The notes under the pieces: generated by a model
What the model saw: only the letters and a program-made list of their open reading frames with translations
Database searches by the model: none
What the model was told of the DNA's origin: nothing
Part shown: one piece after another, positions 44,300 through 54,854 of the stretch
How the letters are laid out: each line of letters begins with the position of its first letter
Position numbering within the stretch: the first letter of the stretch is position 1
NCBI RefSeq assembly: GCF_029931775.1
Contig: NC_079328.1
Coordinates: 9,910,501 to 9,974,500 of the forward strand
Reading direction: 5' to 3'
From: Euleptes europaea
Lineage: Eukaryota; Chordata; Lepidosauria; Squamata; Sphaerodactylidae
Length of the DNA: 64,000 nt
Translations under genes and position numbers: made by a program

Positions 44300-44905
44300 A
44301 ATGAAGCAGCCTTATATCGAATCAGACCCCTGGTCCATCAAGGTCAGTATTGTCTCCTCAGACTGGCCATGTCTCTCCAGGCAGAGGTCTTTCCTATCAC
44401 CCACTTCCTGAACCTTTTTACAGGGGTTGCCAGAGATGGGCAACCCATTCCTAAAGGGAGGGTAGATCTGCGGTGGCCGGGAGTGGCGCTGCTATGCTGC
44501 CTCCACAGAGGCTTCCCTGCTGCCAAAAAGAGATTTTATTCTGTAAAGATTAAAAAATAGGAAAATGCTCCCATAGACTTCAATGGGGCTGACACCAAAA
44601 AAGGTGTTGTAGCCAAACTGGTGCGGGGAGTTCTTGGGGCAAAAGGGGGTAGGAAGCTGCCTAAAGGCAGCTCCACCCCCAGGAATGCCAGCACAGGGAC
44701 TTGCACCACTGGAACACTGCCATGAGGCAGCGCCTGTGCCCTGAGCCGCAGCGTGGCATCCCAGCGCTGGCGTGGATGCCACCAGTGACGGCGTAATTGC
44801 CCCTTATTGCAGATTAAAAGGAGCTTTGGCCTTCAGACTGCAACCTGAGCCTCACGCCTTCTGCATGCAAAGCAGAAGCTCTTACCCTGAGCCACTGGTA
44901 GTTTT
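44300..44905 (-). repeat. tRNA-derived SINE (type A) split by another repeat
   Basis: The SINE 3' part (44,300-44,425) and its tRNA-like head (about 44,800-44,905) are separated by about 370 bp beginning AGGGGTTGCCAGAGATGG and ending in a GC-rich GACGGCGTAATTGCCCC. I do not know the family of the inserted block. Confidence 0.6.
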
Positions 44906-45495
44906 GTCAAGAGGCATCAACCACAATTATATTTGTGAGCAGGGTTCACGGAGAGTTTTCACCACTACCTCAACACATATTCCTTCCAGTCACAGAGCCC
45001 CATCTGTCCTCTGGAACCACACAACAGACTAGCCCCACTCTACCACCAAAAAGAAACATCTCAGAAAATTCGAAAAGGTTCATGACAACAATAATGAACT
45101 GTCAATGGTGCTCTTCGATGCTATCAGATACAGTTTAACAATGAAAAAATCTAATTTATGCTTCACATCTAGTAGCTGGATTGAAACTAGAGATTTACTG
45201 AAGCTGGGAAAACCTGAAGAATCCACTTGTCACTTTAACCATCCACAGGAAGGAGTTAGGCTCTATGCCCAAACAGGAAACAGAGAGAACAGCTGCAGGA
45301 TTTCTAATTACATGTATGACACACAACTACAGAGGCGGGAATGTATAAGAACATCAGACAATTGAGATATTTATAGATACCTAGGTTTGACACTTATTGG
45401 TTTTAATTTTTTTCCTGTGTTTACTTTAAGGCTCCAATCCCTGTAAGATACTTCATCTGAATTTGAAGTTTTGTAATAGTTCAAAACAACTGAGG

Positions 45496-45501
45496 TTTAT
45501 T
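45496..45501 (-). terminator. NAA20: Candidate NAA20 polyadenylation signal
   Basis: AATAAA on the minus strand, about 230 nt past the stop codon and the first good match in that direction. Confidence 0.5.
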
Positions 45502-45731
45502 TATGGTTTTAATTAAAAGTCACAAAAGGTTCCCGTCACGTCTGCTTTGCATCAGCAGCATTTGAAGATTTTGCCAAACAGCCTAAAAACAAAAGTTCAG
45601 ATCTGCACATTCTCTTCACTGCTCCAAGACTCCTAATTACATTTCTCAAAATGCTGCAGTGTCCTTGTAAAGTGTTTCCAGCTGTCTCCAAATGTTATTC
45701 TCAGCACACTGCATAAATAACCAGCCTTGGC

Positions 45732-45817
45732 TTATTCAATGTCTTCCGGTCTGACAGGATGAGGCAATGGTATAATTGATTTCTTCTCTATGTCTCGAGA
45801 CAGGGCTTTCCTCATAT
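45732..45817 (-). CDS. NAA20: NAA20 last coding exon
   Basis: 86 nt including TAA, residues 151-178, DMRKALSRDIEKKSIIPLPH... RPEDIE. Confidence 0.96.
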
Positions 45818-48800
45818 CTGTGAATATGAACACAATGGAGACAAAAACAAGTACTAGTAAAATATTTTGTTGCAAAACAAGTCAGTGGGAAATAAGAAAT
45901 CCACAAAACTAAGATTAAACTGAAACAGCACAAGTAGTGGGGGACTGGGAGGAGACAGGCACTTCCTGCAGGAAGAGACTAATTTCTCCTCTGCCTCTGG
46001 CCACCAACTCATCTTGCTACTAAGGTCAGACAGAGTCCTTCGTAGCTTCCCTGCTCCACCATGCAAGCCTAGCAAGACGTACTGGAAGAGCCTCAGGCTG
46101 CCAATGATGGAACTTGCGAATTGCTACCTCAACCAGCCCAACTGTCTGCACAGTGCTCTCATTACAAGAATTAATAAGAGCAGCCCTCTACTTATCCTTT
46201 ATAATACCAGGTCTTTCTCTACACTGACCAGAAGTGGCAATTTTGTTCCTGAGGTCCCTCCTGGTGCCTAGAATGTAACAATATTCACTACTGACTCTAC
46301 CTATTTGTTTTGGGGCGCTCTGCCCTGCAAGTTCCAATCTGTATGCATGCTTGAAAAAAATCCTAGAGCAATGGTTAAGTTGCCATAAAGACCACCATTA
46401 CCTTGATGTGGCGTCTCCCTGCATAAACCAAATGACACTCCAGAGCTCTATCTCATGCCTCAAGAGCCCAATGAAGCGGCAGTAACAACTGGGAATTTAG
46501 AAAATGATCCAGCTAAAAGTGAACTCTCCTTAAGGGAGAGTGGTAAAGCTACATGCATGCCTAAACATCTGCCACTGAAGTGGACCACTGGATTACTTAT
46601 TTTAGACTAGACTGTGCCCTTAATCTAGACAAGACTGATGTTAACCAGTTCCACACACATATTTACAGCAATGGATCGAGAGTTTCAACCTCACAGGCCA
46701 TTTGTCTGAAATGCAATTCCAAACACTCACCATAAGCATCTTCATCAGGCTCCCCGTTGCTGGCTGAGTAATATTCTAGCACTGTTCTGTACACACTGTA
46801 GCCTAGTTGTCTGTACATATTCACGGCAACTTGATTTGATACTCTTACAAAGAGGTCCACAAAAAATCCACCCTTTCTTCATCGGAGGAGACAGAAGGGG
46901 GGGGGGGTAAAAGAGGGCACTGAGGCAAAATAGCTAAAAGGATTTGCAATCGTGCTATGTGACATAAGAGGTTATATGAAAATCTATGGGAAGAAACATT
47001 ATACAGGCAACCTCTATCTCAATTCAGACACTTCCCTAACTAAACAGCATTTTCTCAAGCAACACTATGAACCATAACTTGACACATCTTAAGAATTTGC
47101 GCTAAAGGGTTGACATAACATCCCTGTTGACAAATCAGTTAAGGACAAAAGCCACTGAAGCGGTCCCAGACCAGAGTGCTGAGCAGATGGAAAACAAAAG
47201 CAGATCGACAGCTCTAAGTCATGGCCGGTCTGTCTTGTTTGGAAGCTCAAACTATGATTTGGGTCCTAAACCACAGCTAGCACACAAACCATGGTTTGTT
47301 TAACAGCAATTTTTTATATATATAAAAAAATGCTGTTAAACAAACCATGGTTTGTGTGCTAGCTGTGGTTTAGGACCCAAATCATAGTTTGAGCTTCCAA
47401 ACAAGACAGACCGGCCATGACTTAGAGCTGTCATGTGTATATATATATGCAGCCAGCTCAAGGTTGACTCAGCCTTCCATCCTTCCAAGGTCGGTCAAAT
47501 GAGTACCCAGCTCGCTGGGGGTAAAGGGAAGATGACTGGGGAAGGCACTGGCAAACCACCCCGCAAACAAAACCTAACTGGCTAAGATGGAGCACAAATA
47601 ATAAAACTTCCCATCCGTAACAGTTCCCAAGACTAAATAGTAACAGCAGGGCAGGGGACAGGCACCTCTAGGAGGGTCCAGTAGGGGAGGCCAACTGATG
47701 TAGAGCCATCGCTGCCCCTCAACCATAGGTCTGGCAAAATATCTCCATCTTACAGGCCCTGCGGAACTGAACCAACCCCTGCAGGAAAAAGCCCCGGCTC
47801 TAGTTGAGGACAGTTGGCGATCTCTCAGGCCAGGGACCACCAGTACGTTGTTCCTGGATGAGTGCAGCACTCTTTGGGGATTTATTGGGAGAGGTCTGGT
47901 ATGCTGTTTGGATTGAGCCACTCTTGAGATGGCTGGAGATGGACGCAGAACTCAGTTGGACAGGGCTGAGGCAGTTCAAGCCCTTTTAAATCAGACCTAA
48001 GAAGTGGCTATAGGCAATGTGGGGTCAGAACAATGGGATATGGGGAAGGGAGGGCCACAAGAGTCAGTACTTCCACCTATAGGATTTAAGACTGTCCAGA
48101 GCTCTGGAGTTGGGTGTCATCAATATGCAATATGTTGATGACACCCAGCTATACATTACACTGAGCAAGTCAACAGATGCTGCCATCTTTGTTCTGTGCC
48201 AGGGCACAAATGCCATAGCCAAGCACAAAGCGCAGGCACTGAACCCAGGCAAGACAGAGGTGAAGCTGGTTGGGGCAAGGTTGCTGCCTTGGCAGGAGGT
48301 TGGCTTCCAACTACAGATGGAGCTCAGCTCTCCCTAAAGAATGTCGTGAAGAGCTTAGGAATCCTGTGGGACCCCACCCTCCTACTGGAGATGCAGGCAA
48401 GCTTGGCAGCAAAGAACACATTTTAGCAGAGGTGAGGCTGGCCCCTTATCTGCAGACGCAGGATCTGGCCATGCTGATCTGCAATAGAGTAACTTCAAAT
48501 CTTGAGTACTATAACATCTTGCCTGCGAGGCTACCTCAAAAACAGGAAACTTCAACTAGTGCAGAATTCGGCAGCCTATTAATATGCGTGGCTGGTCATA
48601 GAGGACATATTACCGCAATTCTGAGCTTCCTCCGCTAACTGCTAATTTGTTTCCAGATCCAATTCAAGGTGGTAGATGTTTTTTTTTTGCCGTTGAGTCA
48701 CAGCTGACTTATGATGACCACATAGGGTTTTCAAGGCAAGAGATGTCGGGAGGTGGTCTGCCATCGCCTGCCTCTGAGTCACAACCCTGGTATTCCTTGG

Positions 48801-51800
48801 AGGGCTCCCATCCAGATACTAGCCCTGGCTGATCCTGCCGAGCTTCTGAGTTCTGGCAAGATCCAGCTAGCCTGGGCTGTCCAGGTCAGGGCAACTGCTT
48901 ACCTTACCTTGAAAGCCCCTTGTGGCCTGGGACCCACATATCTGAAGGATGCCCTCTCCCAGTAACTATGCTCTGGCTTAACAGGGCCTTTTGACTCTGG
49001 TCAGGGTGTGTTCTGCTGCTACGCGGACTTTTTCAGTTGCCTCCTTCTGCTCCAGAGTGACCTTCCAGAGGTGAGGCATGCATCCATGTTCCTTGCCAAG
49101 AGGTGGGAGACTGTACTATCCAGGAAGGTATTTGGCATGATTTAAGTAGCTCATAACATTATGGTTGGTCTTCAATAGGACTCACAGGAAATGTAACCAG
49201 AATTTCTGCAGACCAATACATTACTGAACCAGTACCACTGCTTACAGCTTAGTGACCTAGATCTTTAGAGAACAGGATTCACCTCTCCGATATTTCCTCA
49301 AGCAGCTCCATTAGCTTAGCAGCCAAACCCAGCCGGCGAAATTCAGGAGCAACAGAGAGGGCAGTAACATGGCCATGCCACTCCTCTCTGGCCACTGAGC
49401 CTTCAGCCTTCCCCATAACTGCAAGAAAAAGGAATGTGAGTTAGCACATTTGAACTAGCGCATGCTCATCTCACAGCAGTTTTCTTGTTAACATCTCTAA
49501 AAGGGCAGTGACCATTTCTGGCACTAATTTAGAAGGTTACAGTTGCAGCCTTTTTAGTATGACACAATGCCAGGTAAATGTTTCACTACGCAGCTTAGGC
49601 CAATTCAACAGGCCTCCTTTTAGATGCTGAAGGCCAGGGCGGAATTTGCCACAAAATTCAAGTCCTGGAGAGGCTGAGCTTTTTTAAAAAAAAAATTTTC
49701 AAGCTCTCATGGCTGCTGAAGCAGGTTTAAAAGTATGTGGGCAGAAACCAGAAGGGGCTGAACAAAGGTGGTTAAGAAGCAGGACTTCTGTTCAGTACCT
49801 GCAGAAATTGTTTATCACCCATCCCATCACTATGGGGTTACAGAAAATTAGCAGATTTATGTAATTCTGTTAACCATGGAGTCACAAACACATTCATATC
49901 ACTTTTCTTGTTTAAAATACTAAAAGGAAAATAACTAGGGAGCAATCTATGCATGTATACTCAGAAGTAAATTCCATGTTATTCAATGAGGCTTGGTCTC
50001 AAAACTGTCCTTAGGACTGCAGCCAAAAGCTGTTACCATGAGAATATTTACTTGGGAATAAATTCCATTGAAATCAAACGAGCCTTGCTTCCAGGTAGAG
50101 AATGTAAAGGAAAGAGAACGATTTACACCCAGCAATGAAGGGAAAATTCTACTTACTGTAACCCATTAGTTCGCCACCAGGTGCTTCCGCAACAATAAAA
50201 TACTCTGGCCAGTGAGCCAAGTACTGTAAGTAAAATGGAATCCCATACTATGAGTATTGCAGGTTAAGAAAAATTCATCTCAAAAGGCGAGCTTCTTAAA
50301 ACGGGCAAAATAAAATAATAATAAAAAAAGAACAACTGTTAATGCTTAACTCCATTGTGACGGGTAGGGAATGCTGCTCAGTGGAAGATCACCTGCTGGT
50401 GTCCTCTGAAGGACCCGGGTTCAATCTCTGGCATCTCCAGCAGAAGGCTACTGGGCATCAGGTGCCAGGACAGACCTCCACCTGAGACCCTGGAGGGCTG
50501 CTGCCAGTCAGAGAAGACACTACTGAGCTGGCCTGGTTCAGAAAACGGCAGCTTCATATGTGCTGCTACCTGAACATGGAAGAAAATTCTGTTTGCACAT
50601 CACAGATGATCCTAAGACATATTTCAGCGCTCCTTTACAGCTTCAGAATTCACCTAAGCAATGACTTTGTTAAGTGGCCCTACATGATAGTCCAAGACCC
50701 CAATCTGCTGCCCTAAGCCTGACTTCAGTCAGGAAAGGGTGGGGTACAAAAATCAAACAAACAGACTAATAATTATGTTCAACACAAAGACTTGTAAACT
50801 AGTTTGATCAACGTTTATGTCCCTGTTCTGTAAGTCAAATAGAAGATCTCCCACATCTTTTTTTCCACTGTTCAATATATAACTATTCGATCTAGACTTA
50901 CACATACATACTGAACACGGACGAGGTCCAAATAAGATTTTTTTGGCAGATGTAAATTCAAATATTACGTATAGTGTGGCTTCCTTTATCTTATTATTAT
51001 CTAAATTGAGGAAGAGATTTGTAAATGCCATGGTGCAGACTATACTGTAGTAAGGCAAAGGTTGGGTATTTATTTATTTATTATTTCTATTTCTTTATTA
51101 ATTATTTCCATTTATTACCCAACTCTCCCCGGCCAAAACCGAGGATCTATCGTACAGTTTTTAGCTTGTATTACTACTGTTGTTAGTACAGGCATTGTAA
51201 TTATTGCAGTTATTGCTGTATAGCTTGTATTATCATTATTAAGGTCTGTGACCATAACATTAATAAATTGACTGTAAAGCAGTTTGACCAGCTGAAATGT
51301 GCTATATCAATACTAAATTATTATTGTTATTTATTTCAGTTACACCCTGTCTTTCTCCCTCACGGAGACCCAAAGCAGCTTACATCATTCTCCCCTTCTC
51401 CATTTATCATCACAACAACCCTATGAGGCAGGTTAGGCTGAGAATGTGTACCTGGCCCAAGGTCACCCAGCAAGCTTCCACGGCAGAGTGGGGGCTTGAA
51501 CCTGGGTCTCCATGATCTTAGTCCGAAACTTTAGCCACTTGTATCGAAGTACCACGTGCTACTCACGCCTGTTGTCTTTAAGATTGTAAGTGGCTTCGTG
51601 GAGCGGGCCTCCCAAAGGAATGTTCTGCTAAACCTATTGCTGAGAACAGCAAATGTTTTACATCCATGATGACTACATCTCAGGCCCTGGATCCTGAACC
51701 TCCCTCCCGTTCCCCCTCCCTCCGGTCTCTCCACCAGCTTCCCCTTTCAGCCACCAGGCTGTTTATGTGTGCTGTTTTTCCTGACTGAATCTCGATTCTA

Positions 51801-54437
51801 TGTGTTATTTTCAGCACACAGAGGTTATGTTGTGGTCTTTAGATTTGTCTTAAGAAATTTTACCTGGGTTAATTTCATTGCTGGTTGTAATTGTGTTGTG
51901 AACAACCCTGAGCCCCACTTTGGGGGGGAGTTTATTTAAAAAACAAACAAACCATGGAAGCTTGCTGGGTAACCACAGGCCAGTCACACACACATACAGC
52001 CTACATTGCCTCACAGGGTTGCTGTGAGAAGAACACTGAGGAGGTGAGAACAATGGGCGAAAACGCATGGGAGGTTTTGCCTTGGATTTGCCGCTCTCTA
52101 GATGCACATTTTCCCTACCTGGATTCTCAAAACTCTGCATGGAGGCTTATTTTTGAGTTCTGAGAATGTGGCTGGGGAAAATGTGCATTTAGAGAGCAGC
52201 AAATCCAATGCAAAACCTCTCATGCATTTTCGCCCAATGTTAACTGCTTTGATTCCCCACTGGGAAGAAAGATGGGGTATAAGTATACAAAAATAGTAAC
52301 ATAAAAATAAATACAGGTGCTCTTGTTTGGTGTAACTCCCCAGTGAAGTCAGCGGCAAGCGTGGGTTTGCTTCCATATAACACATTAAACAACCGCCCAG
52401 TTCTTCATGTCCAGGCTAAAAAGGATACAGTCTCTGTGAGAGGGTCCAAATTGCTGCGGGAAACAAAGACAACTATCATCTAAAGAACCCTCATCATCTC
52501 CCACCAGCCACCCTCCCCAAGCTGGCCACACTAACCCTGTTAAAACACAGAGGGAGTGTTTTTTAAGAAGGGCCGTGGCTCAGTGGTAGAGCCTCTGCTT
52601 GGCATGCAGAAGCTCCCAGGTTCAATCCCCGGCATCGCCAGTTAGAGGGGCTAGGCAAGTAGGCGATGTGAAAGACCTTCTGCCTGAGACCCTGGAGAGC
52701 CATGGAGAGGGGGGGCGTGACTCAGTGGTAGAGCATCTGCTTGGTAATTGGCATGCAAAAGGTCCCAGGTTCAATCCCCAGCATCTCCAGTTAAAGGAAC
52801 TAGGCAAGTAGGTGATGTGAAAGACCTCTGCCTGAGACCCTGGAGAGCCGCTGCCGGTCTGAGCAGACAATACTGACTTTGATGGACCAAGGGCCTGGTT
52901 CGGTAGAAGGCAGCTTCATGTGTCCACTGTAACTTGTGAACAGGGTTTCTGCCACCACATTCCCCTATTTGCACGAACACAGTTTTAACTTTCTAGTGTA
53001 TATATTTTAGGGGATGGGCTGTGGCTCAGTGGGAGAGCCTCTGCTTGGCATGCAGAAGGTCCCAGGTTCAATCCTCAGCATCTCCACTTGAAGGGACCAG
53101 GCAAGTAGGTGATGTGAAAAGACCCTTTTCTGCCTGAGACCCTGGAGAGCCCCTGCAGGTCTGAGTAGACAATACTGACTTTGATGGACCGAGGGTCTGG
53201 TTCGGTAGAAGGCAGCTACATGTCTTATGGGGAGGGGTCGTGGCTCAGTGGTAGAGCCTCTGCTTGGCATGCAGTAGGTCCCAGGTTCAATGCCCCGGCA
53301 TCTCCAGTTAAAGGGACTAGGCAAGTAGGTGGTGTGAAAGTCCCCCGCCTGAGACCCTGGAGAGCCATGGAGAAGGGCTGTGGTTCAGTCGTAGAGCCTC
53401 TGCTTTGCATGCAGTAGGTCCCAGGTTCAATGCCCGGCATCTCCAGTTAAAGGGACTAGGCAGGTAGGGGATGTGAGAGACCCCCGCCTGAGACCCTGGA
53501 GAGCCGCTGCCGGCCTGAGTAGACAATACTGACTTGGATGGACCGAGGGTCTGGTTCAGTAGAAGGCAGCGACATGTCTTACGGGGAGGGGCCGTGGCTC
53601 AGTGGTGGAGCCTCTGCTTGGCATGAAGAAGGCCCCAGGTTCAATCCCCCGGCATCTCCAGTTAAGGGGCTGGGCAAGTAGGTGATGTGAAAGACACCCT
53701 GGAGAGCCATGGAGAAGGGCCGTGGCTCAGTGGTGGAGCCTCTGCTTGGCACGCAGAAGCTCCCAGGTTCAATCCCCCGGCATCTCCAGTTAAAAGGACC
53801 AGGCAAGTAGGCGATGTGAAAGACCCTTTTCTGCCAGAGACCCTGGAGAGCCGCTGCCGGCCTGAGTAGACAGTACTGACTTGGATGGACCAGGGGTCTG
53901 ATTCAGTAGAAGGCAGCTTCATGTGTTCGTGCGTTCAAAGCCAACACAACATCCACTTTGCAAATGAAACCAGGGACCCGGACCCGGATAAACGTGGCGC
54001 CTGAATCCCGCACTCCGCTGTGCGTGCATCGCACAGAACGTGAGACTCCGTCAAAGCGTGTATGAAGCCGTGTCGAGCGCGGGCCCGTCACCAATGGCAG
54101 GCGCCCCCCCCCCCGCAACCTGCGAACAGGGCTGCCGACCACCGCGCCAGGCCAGCCCCGGGGACCCCTCCGTCCCAAGAGAGCCGCCAAGAACAGCGGG
54201 GCTCCCTCGAGCCCCAGAACCGGGGCGGCCGAGGAGGCCCAGCGGTTGGTTTTTAAACCCCCCCTCAAAAAAAAAGGGGGGACCCAGGCACCAGCGCTTC
54301 GCCGGGGAGAGGGCCCGCCCTGGCCACAGGCGACCCGGGCCCGGCCGAAGCCTGCCCGCCCGCCCTCCGCGGCCCCCTCCTCACATATTGTTGAAGCGGA
54401 AGAGGTCGTTGCACGTGAAAGCCCGCAGCGAAGTCAT
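45732..54437 (-). CDS. NAA20: NAA20, catalytic subunit of the NatB N-terminal acetyltransferase (complete)
   Basis: NAA20 is the GNAT-fold catalytic subunit of NatB, which with NAA25 acetylates nascent proteins starting Met-Asp, -Glu, -Asn or -Gln at the ribosome. Six coding exons: 54,437-54,385; 52,453-52,429; 50,247-50,157; 49,418-49,283; 46,876-46,731; 45,817-45,732. They sum to 537 nt, 178 residues, the same length as human. The protein starts MTSLRAFTCNDLFRFNNINL and ends HPVRPEDIE. The acetyl-CoA loop RRLGLA follows VTALSVAPEF at about residues 78-88, and FVDLFVRVSNQVAVNMYRQL carries the later GNAT helix. Exon 2 is only 25 nt, and the intron after it is U12-type. The gene is convergent with CRNKL1. 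No damage is seen. Confidence 0.98.
46731..46876 (-). CDS. NAA20: NAA20 coding exon 5
   Basis: 146 nt, residues 102-151, KGGFFVDLFVRVSNQVAVNM... to GEPDEDAY, between GATGAAG and GTGAGT. Confidence 0.97.
47207..47432. repeat. 226-bp near-perfect palindrome in NAA20 intron 4
   Basis: Arms of about 112 bp run from GACAGCTCTAAGTCATGGCC to its complement, meeting at TTTTTATATATATAAAAAAA. I count very few mismatches, one being A against T near the centre. No target duplication is evident. Confidence 0.9.
47450..47580 (+). repeat. Sauria-type SINE fragment
   Basis: GCCAGCTCAAGGTTGACTCA through GGCAAACCACCCCGCAAACA; the tRNA-like head is missing, replaced by the end of the palindrome and a (TA)n run. 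Confidence 0.7.
48085..49010 (+). mobile_element. L2-like LINE part with a 5S-derived SINE inside
   Basis: MQYVDDTQLYITLS is a reverse-transcriptase active site of the YVDD form. Further on, GLGPTYLKDALSQ fits the L2 C-terminus. Frames are broken, and a SINE at 48,672-48,890 interrupts it. Confidence 0.72.
48672..48890 (-). repeat. 5S rRNA-derived SINE, antisense
   Basis: The complement reads CTCAGAAGCTCGGCAGGATC and TATCTGGATGGGAGCCCTCC, as in 5S rRNA, and ends in a poly-A tract (the T run at 48,676). Confidence 0.82.
49283..49418 (-). CDS. NAA20: NAA20 coding exon 4
   Basis: 136 nt, residues 57-102, MGKAEGSVAREEWHGHVTAL... with the acetyl-CoA-binding RRLGLAAKLMELLEE. The donor is GTGAAT. 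Confidence 0.97.
50157..50247 (-). CDS. NAA20: NAA20 coding exon 3
   Basis: 91 nt, residues 27-57, YGIPFYLQYLAHWPEYFIVA... GGELMGY. The donor is GTAAGT. Confidence 0.97.
50365..50572 (+). repeat. tRNA-derived SINE (type A), diverged
   Basis: GGGTTCAATCTCTGGCATCT and CCTGAGACCCTGGAGG are kept; other parts have drifted, so this is an older copy. Confidence 0.65.
51340..51540 (-). repeat. tRNA-derived SINE (type B), antisense
   Basis: CAACCCTATGAGGCAGGTTA ... CAAGGTCACCCAGCAAGCTT ... GGGGCTTGAACCTGGG, complement of the type-B SINE. Confidence 0.7.
51950..52295 (+). repeat. tRNA-derived SINE (type B) split by a fold-back element
   Basis: SINE text GAAGCTTGCTGGGTAACCAC ... AGGTGAGAACAATG resumes at 52,235 as CAATGTTAACTGCTTTGATT. 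Confidence 0.75.
52056..52234. mobile_element. 179-bp fold-back element (MITE-like)
   Basis: Long imperfect inverted repeat starting GGCGAAAACGCATGGGAGG and ending CTCATGCATTTTCGCC. The pairing extends about 60 bp on each side. It is flanked by CAATG at 52,051-52,055 and 52,235-52,239, a 5-bp target duplication. Family unknown. Confidence 0.82.
52429..52453 (-). CDS. NAA20: NAA20 coding exon 2, a 25-nt microexon
   Basis: 25 nt completing Ile18 and encoding NLDPLTET, placed between a U2-type acceptor (TTTCCCGCAG) and a U12-type donor (GTATCCTTTT). Without it the frame and the conserved NINLDPLTETYGIPFY sequence are lost. Confidence 0.92.
52569..53937 (+). repeat. Array of about seven tRNA-derived SINEs (type A), plus orientation
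   Basis: Heads GTGGCTCAGTGGTAGAGC start near 52,575, 52,710, 53,015, 53,235, 53,375, 53,590 and 53,715. Short copies ending GAGAGCCATGGAGA alternate with full copies ending AAGGCAGC..CATGT. A unique spacer lies at 52,922-53,010. Confidence 0.88.
54385..54437 (-). CDS. NAA20: NAA20 coding exon 1
   Basis: Residues 1-18, MTSLRAFTCNDLFRFNN plus the first two bases of Ile. The donor GTGAGG follows. The ATG sits in CGCCATGA inside a CpG-rich block. Confidence 0.96.
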
Positions 54438-54515
54438 GGCGGCGTCGGCTGCTCCCACTCCCGACCCGGGCGCTGTCGAGGCAGGCTGCGGCCTGCTCCG
54501 GCCCCGGCTGAGCAC

Positions 54516-54528
54516 GTTGCCAGGCAAC
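54516..54528. promoter_or_regulatory. RFX X-box-like palindrome upstream of NAA20
   Basis: GTTGCCAGGCAAC is a perfect palindrome around one base and fits GTNRCC-(0-3)-RGYAAC with a 1-nt spacer. It is about 80-90 nt upstream of the NAA20 ATG. NAA20 is not a cilium gene, so the site may reflect general RFX1-type control. Confidence 0.55.
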
Positions 54529-54854
54529 CGCCCAGGAGGAGCGGCCGGGCGGGGGTGGGGAGGGGGTGGGTGCGCGACGGGACGCCCCGTCCGCTTTCGT
54601 CATCACGGAGCGACCTGGACGGGGGGGCGGGGAGAGGAGAGAGGTCTCCGCAGACGCCAGTCGGGACTCTTGGGCGCCCCCTAACGCCGTCTTCGATGGG
54701 AGGGAATCTTTATTTTGCGCCAGCGGCCGCTTAGAGGCTTTAACTAGTTGATCGAGTTGCTGATCGATTTGCTTCATTGTAACCCCCGCCTTTCTTTCCA
54801 AATGGGGACCCAGATCAGCTTCTTGCACATCCTCACGACGGCCCTGTGAGGTAC

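Larger units (their letters stand above)
50248..52428 (-). other. NAA20: U12-type GT-AG intron of NAA20 (intron 2)
   Basis: The donor GTATCCTTTT fits the U12 GT-AG consensus exactly. A branch-site match TTCTTAAC lies at 50,270-50,263, about 16 nt before the acceptor ACTCATAG. The intron is about 2.2 kb and contains a 179-bp fold-back element and SINE fragments. Confidence 0.92.
53990..54700. promoter_or_regulatory. NAA20 CpG-rich promoter
   Basis: A GC-rich, CpG-rich block spans the NAA20 first exon and upstream sequence, flanked on both sides by opposed SINE arrays. It contains the 13-base palindrome GTTGCCAGGCAAC. Open frames here on either strand are by-products of the base composition. 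Confidence 0.75.
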
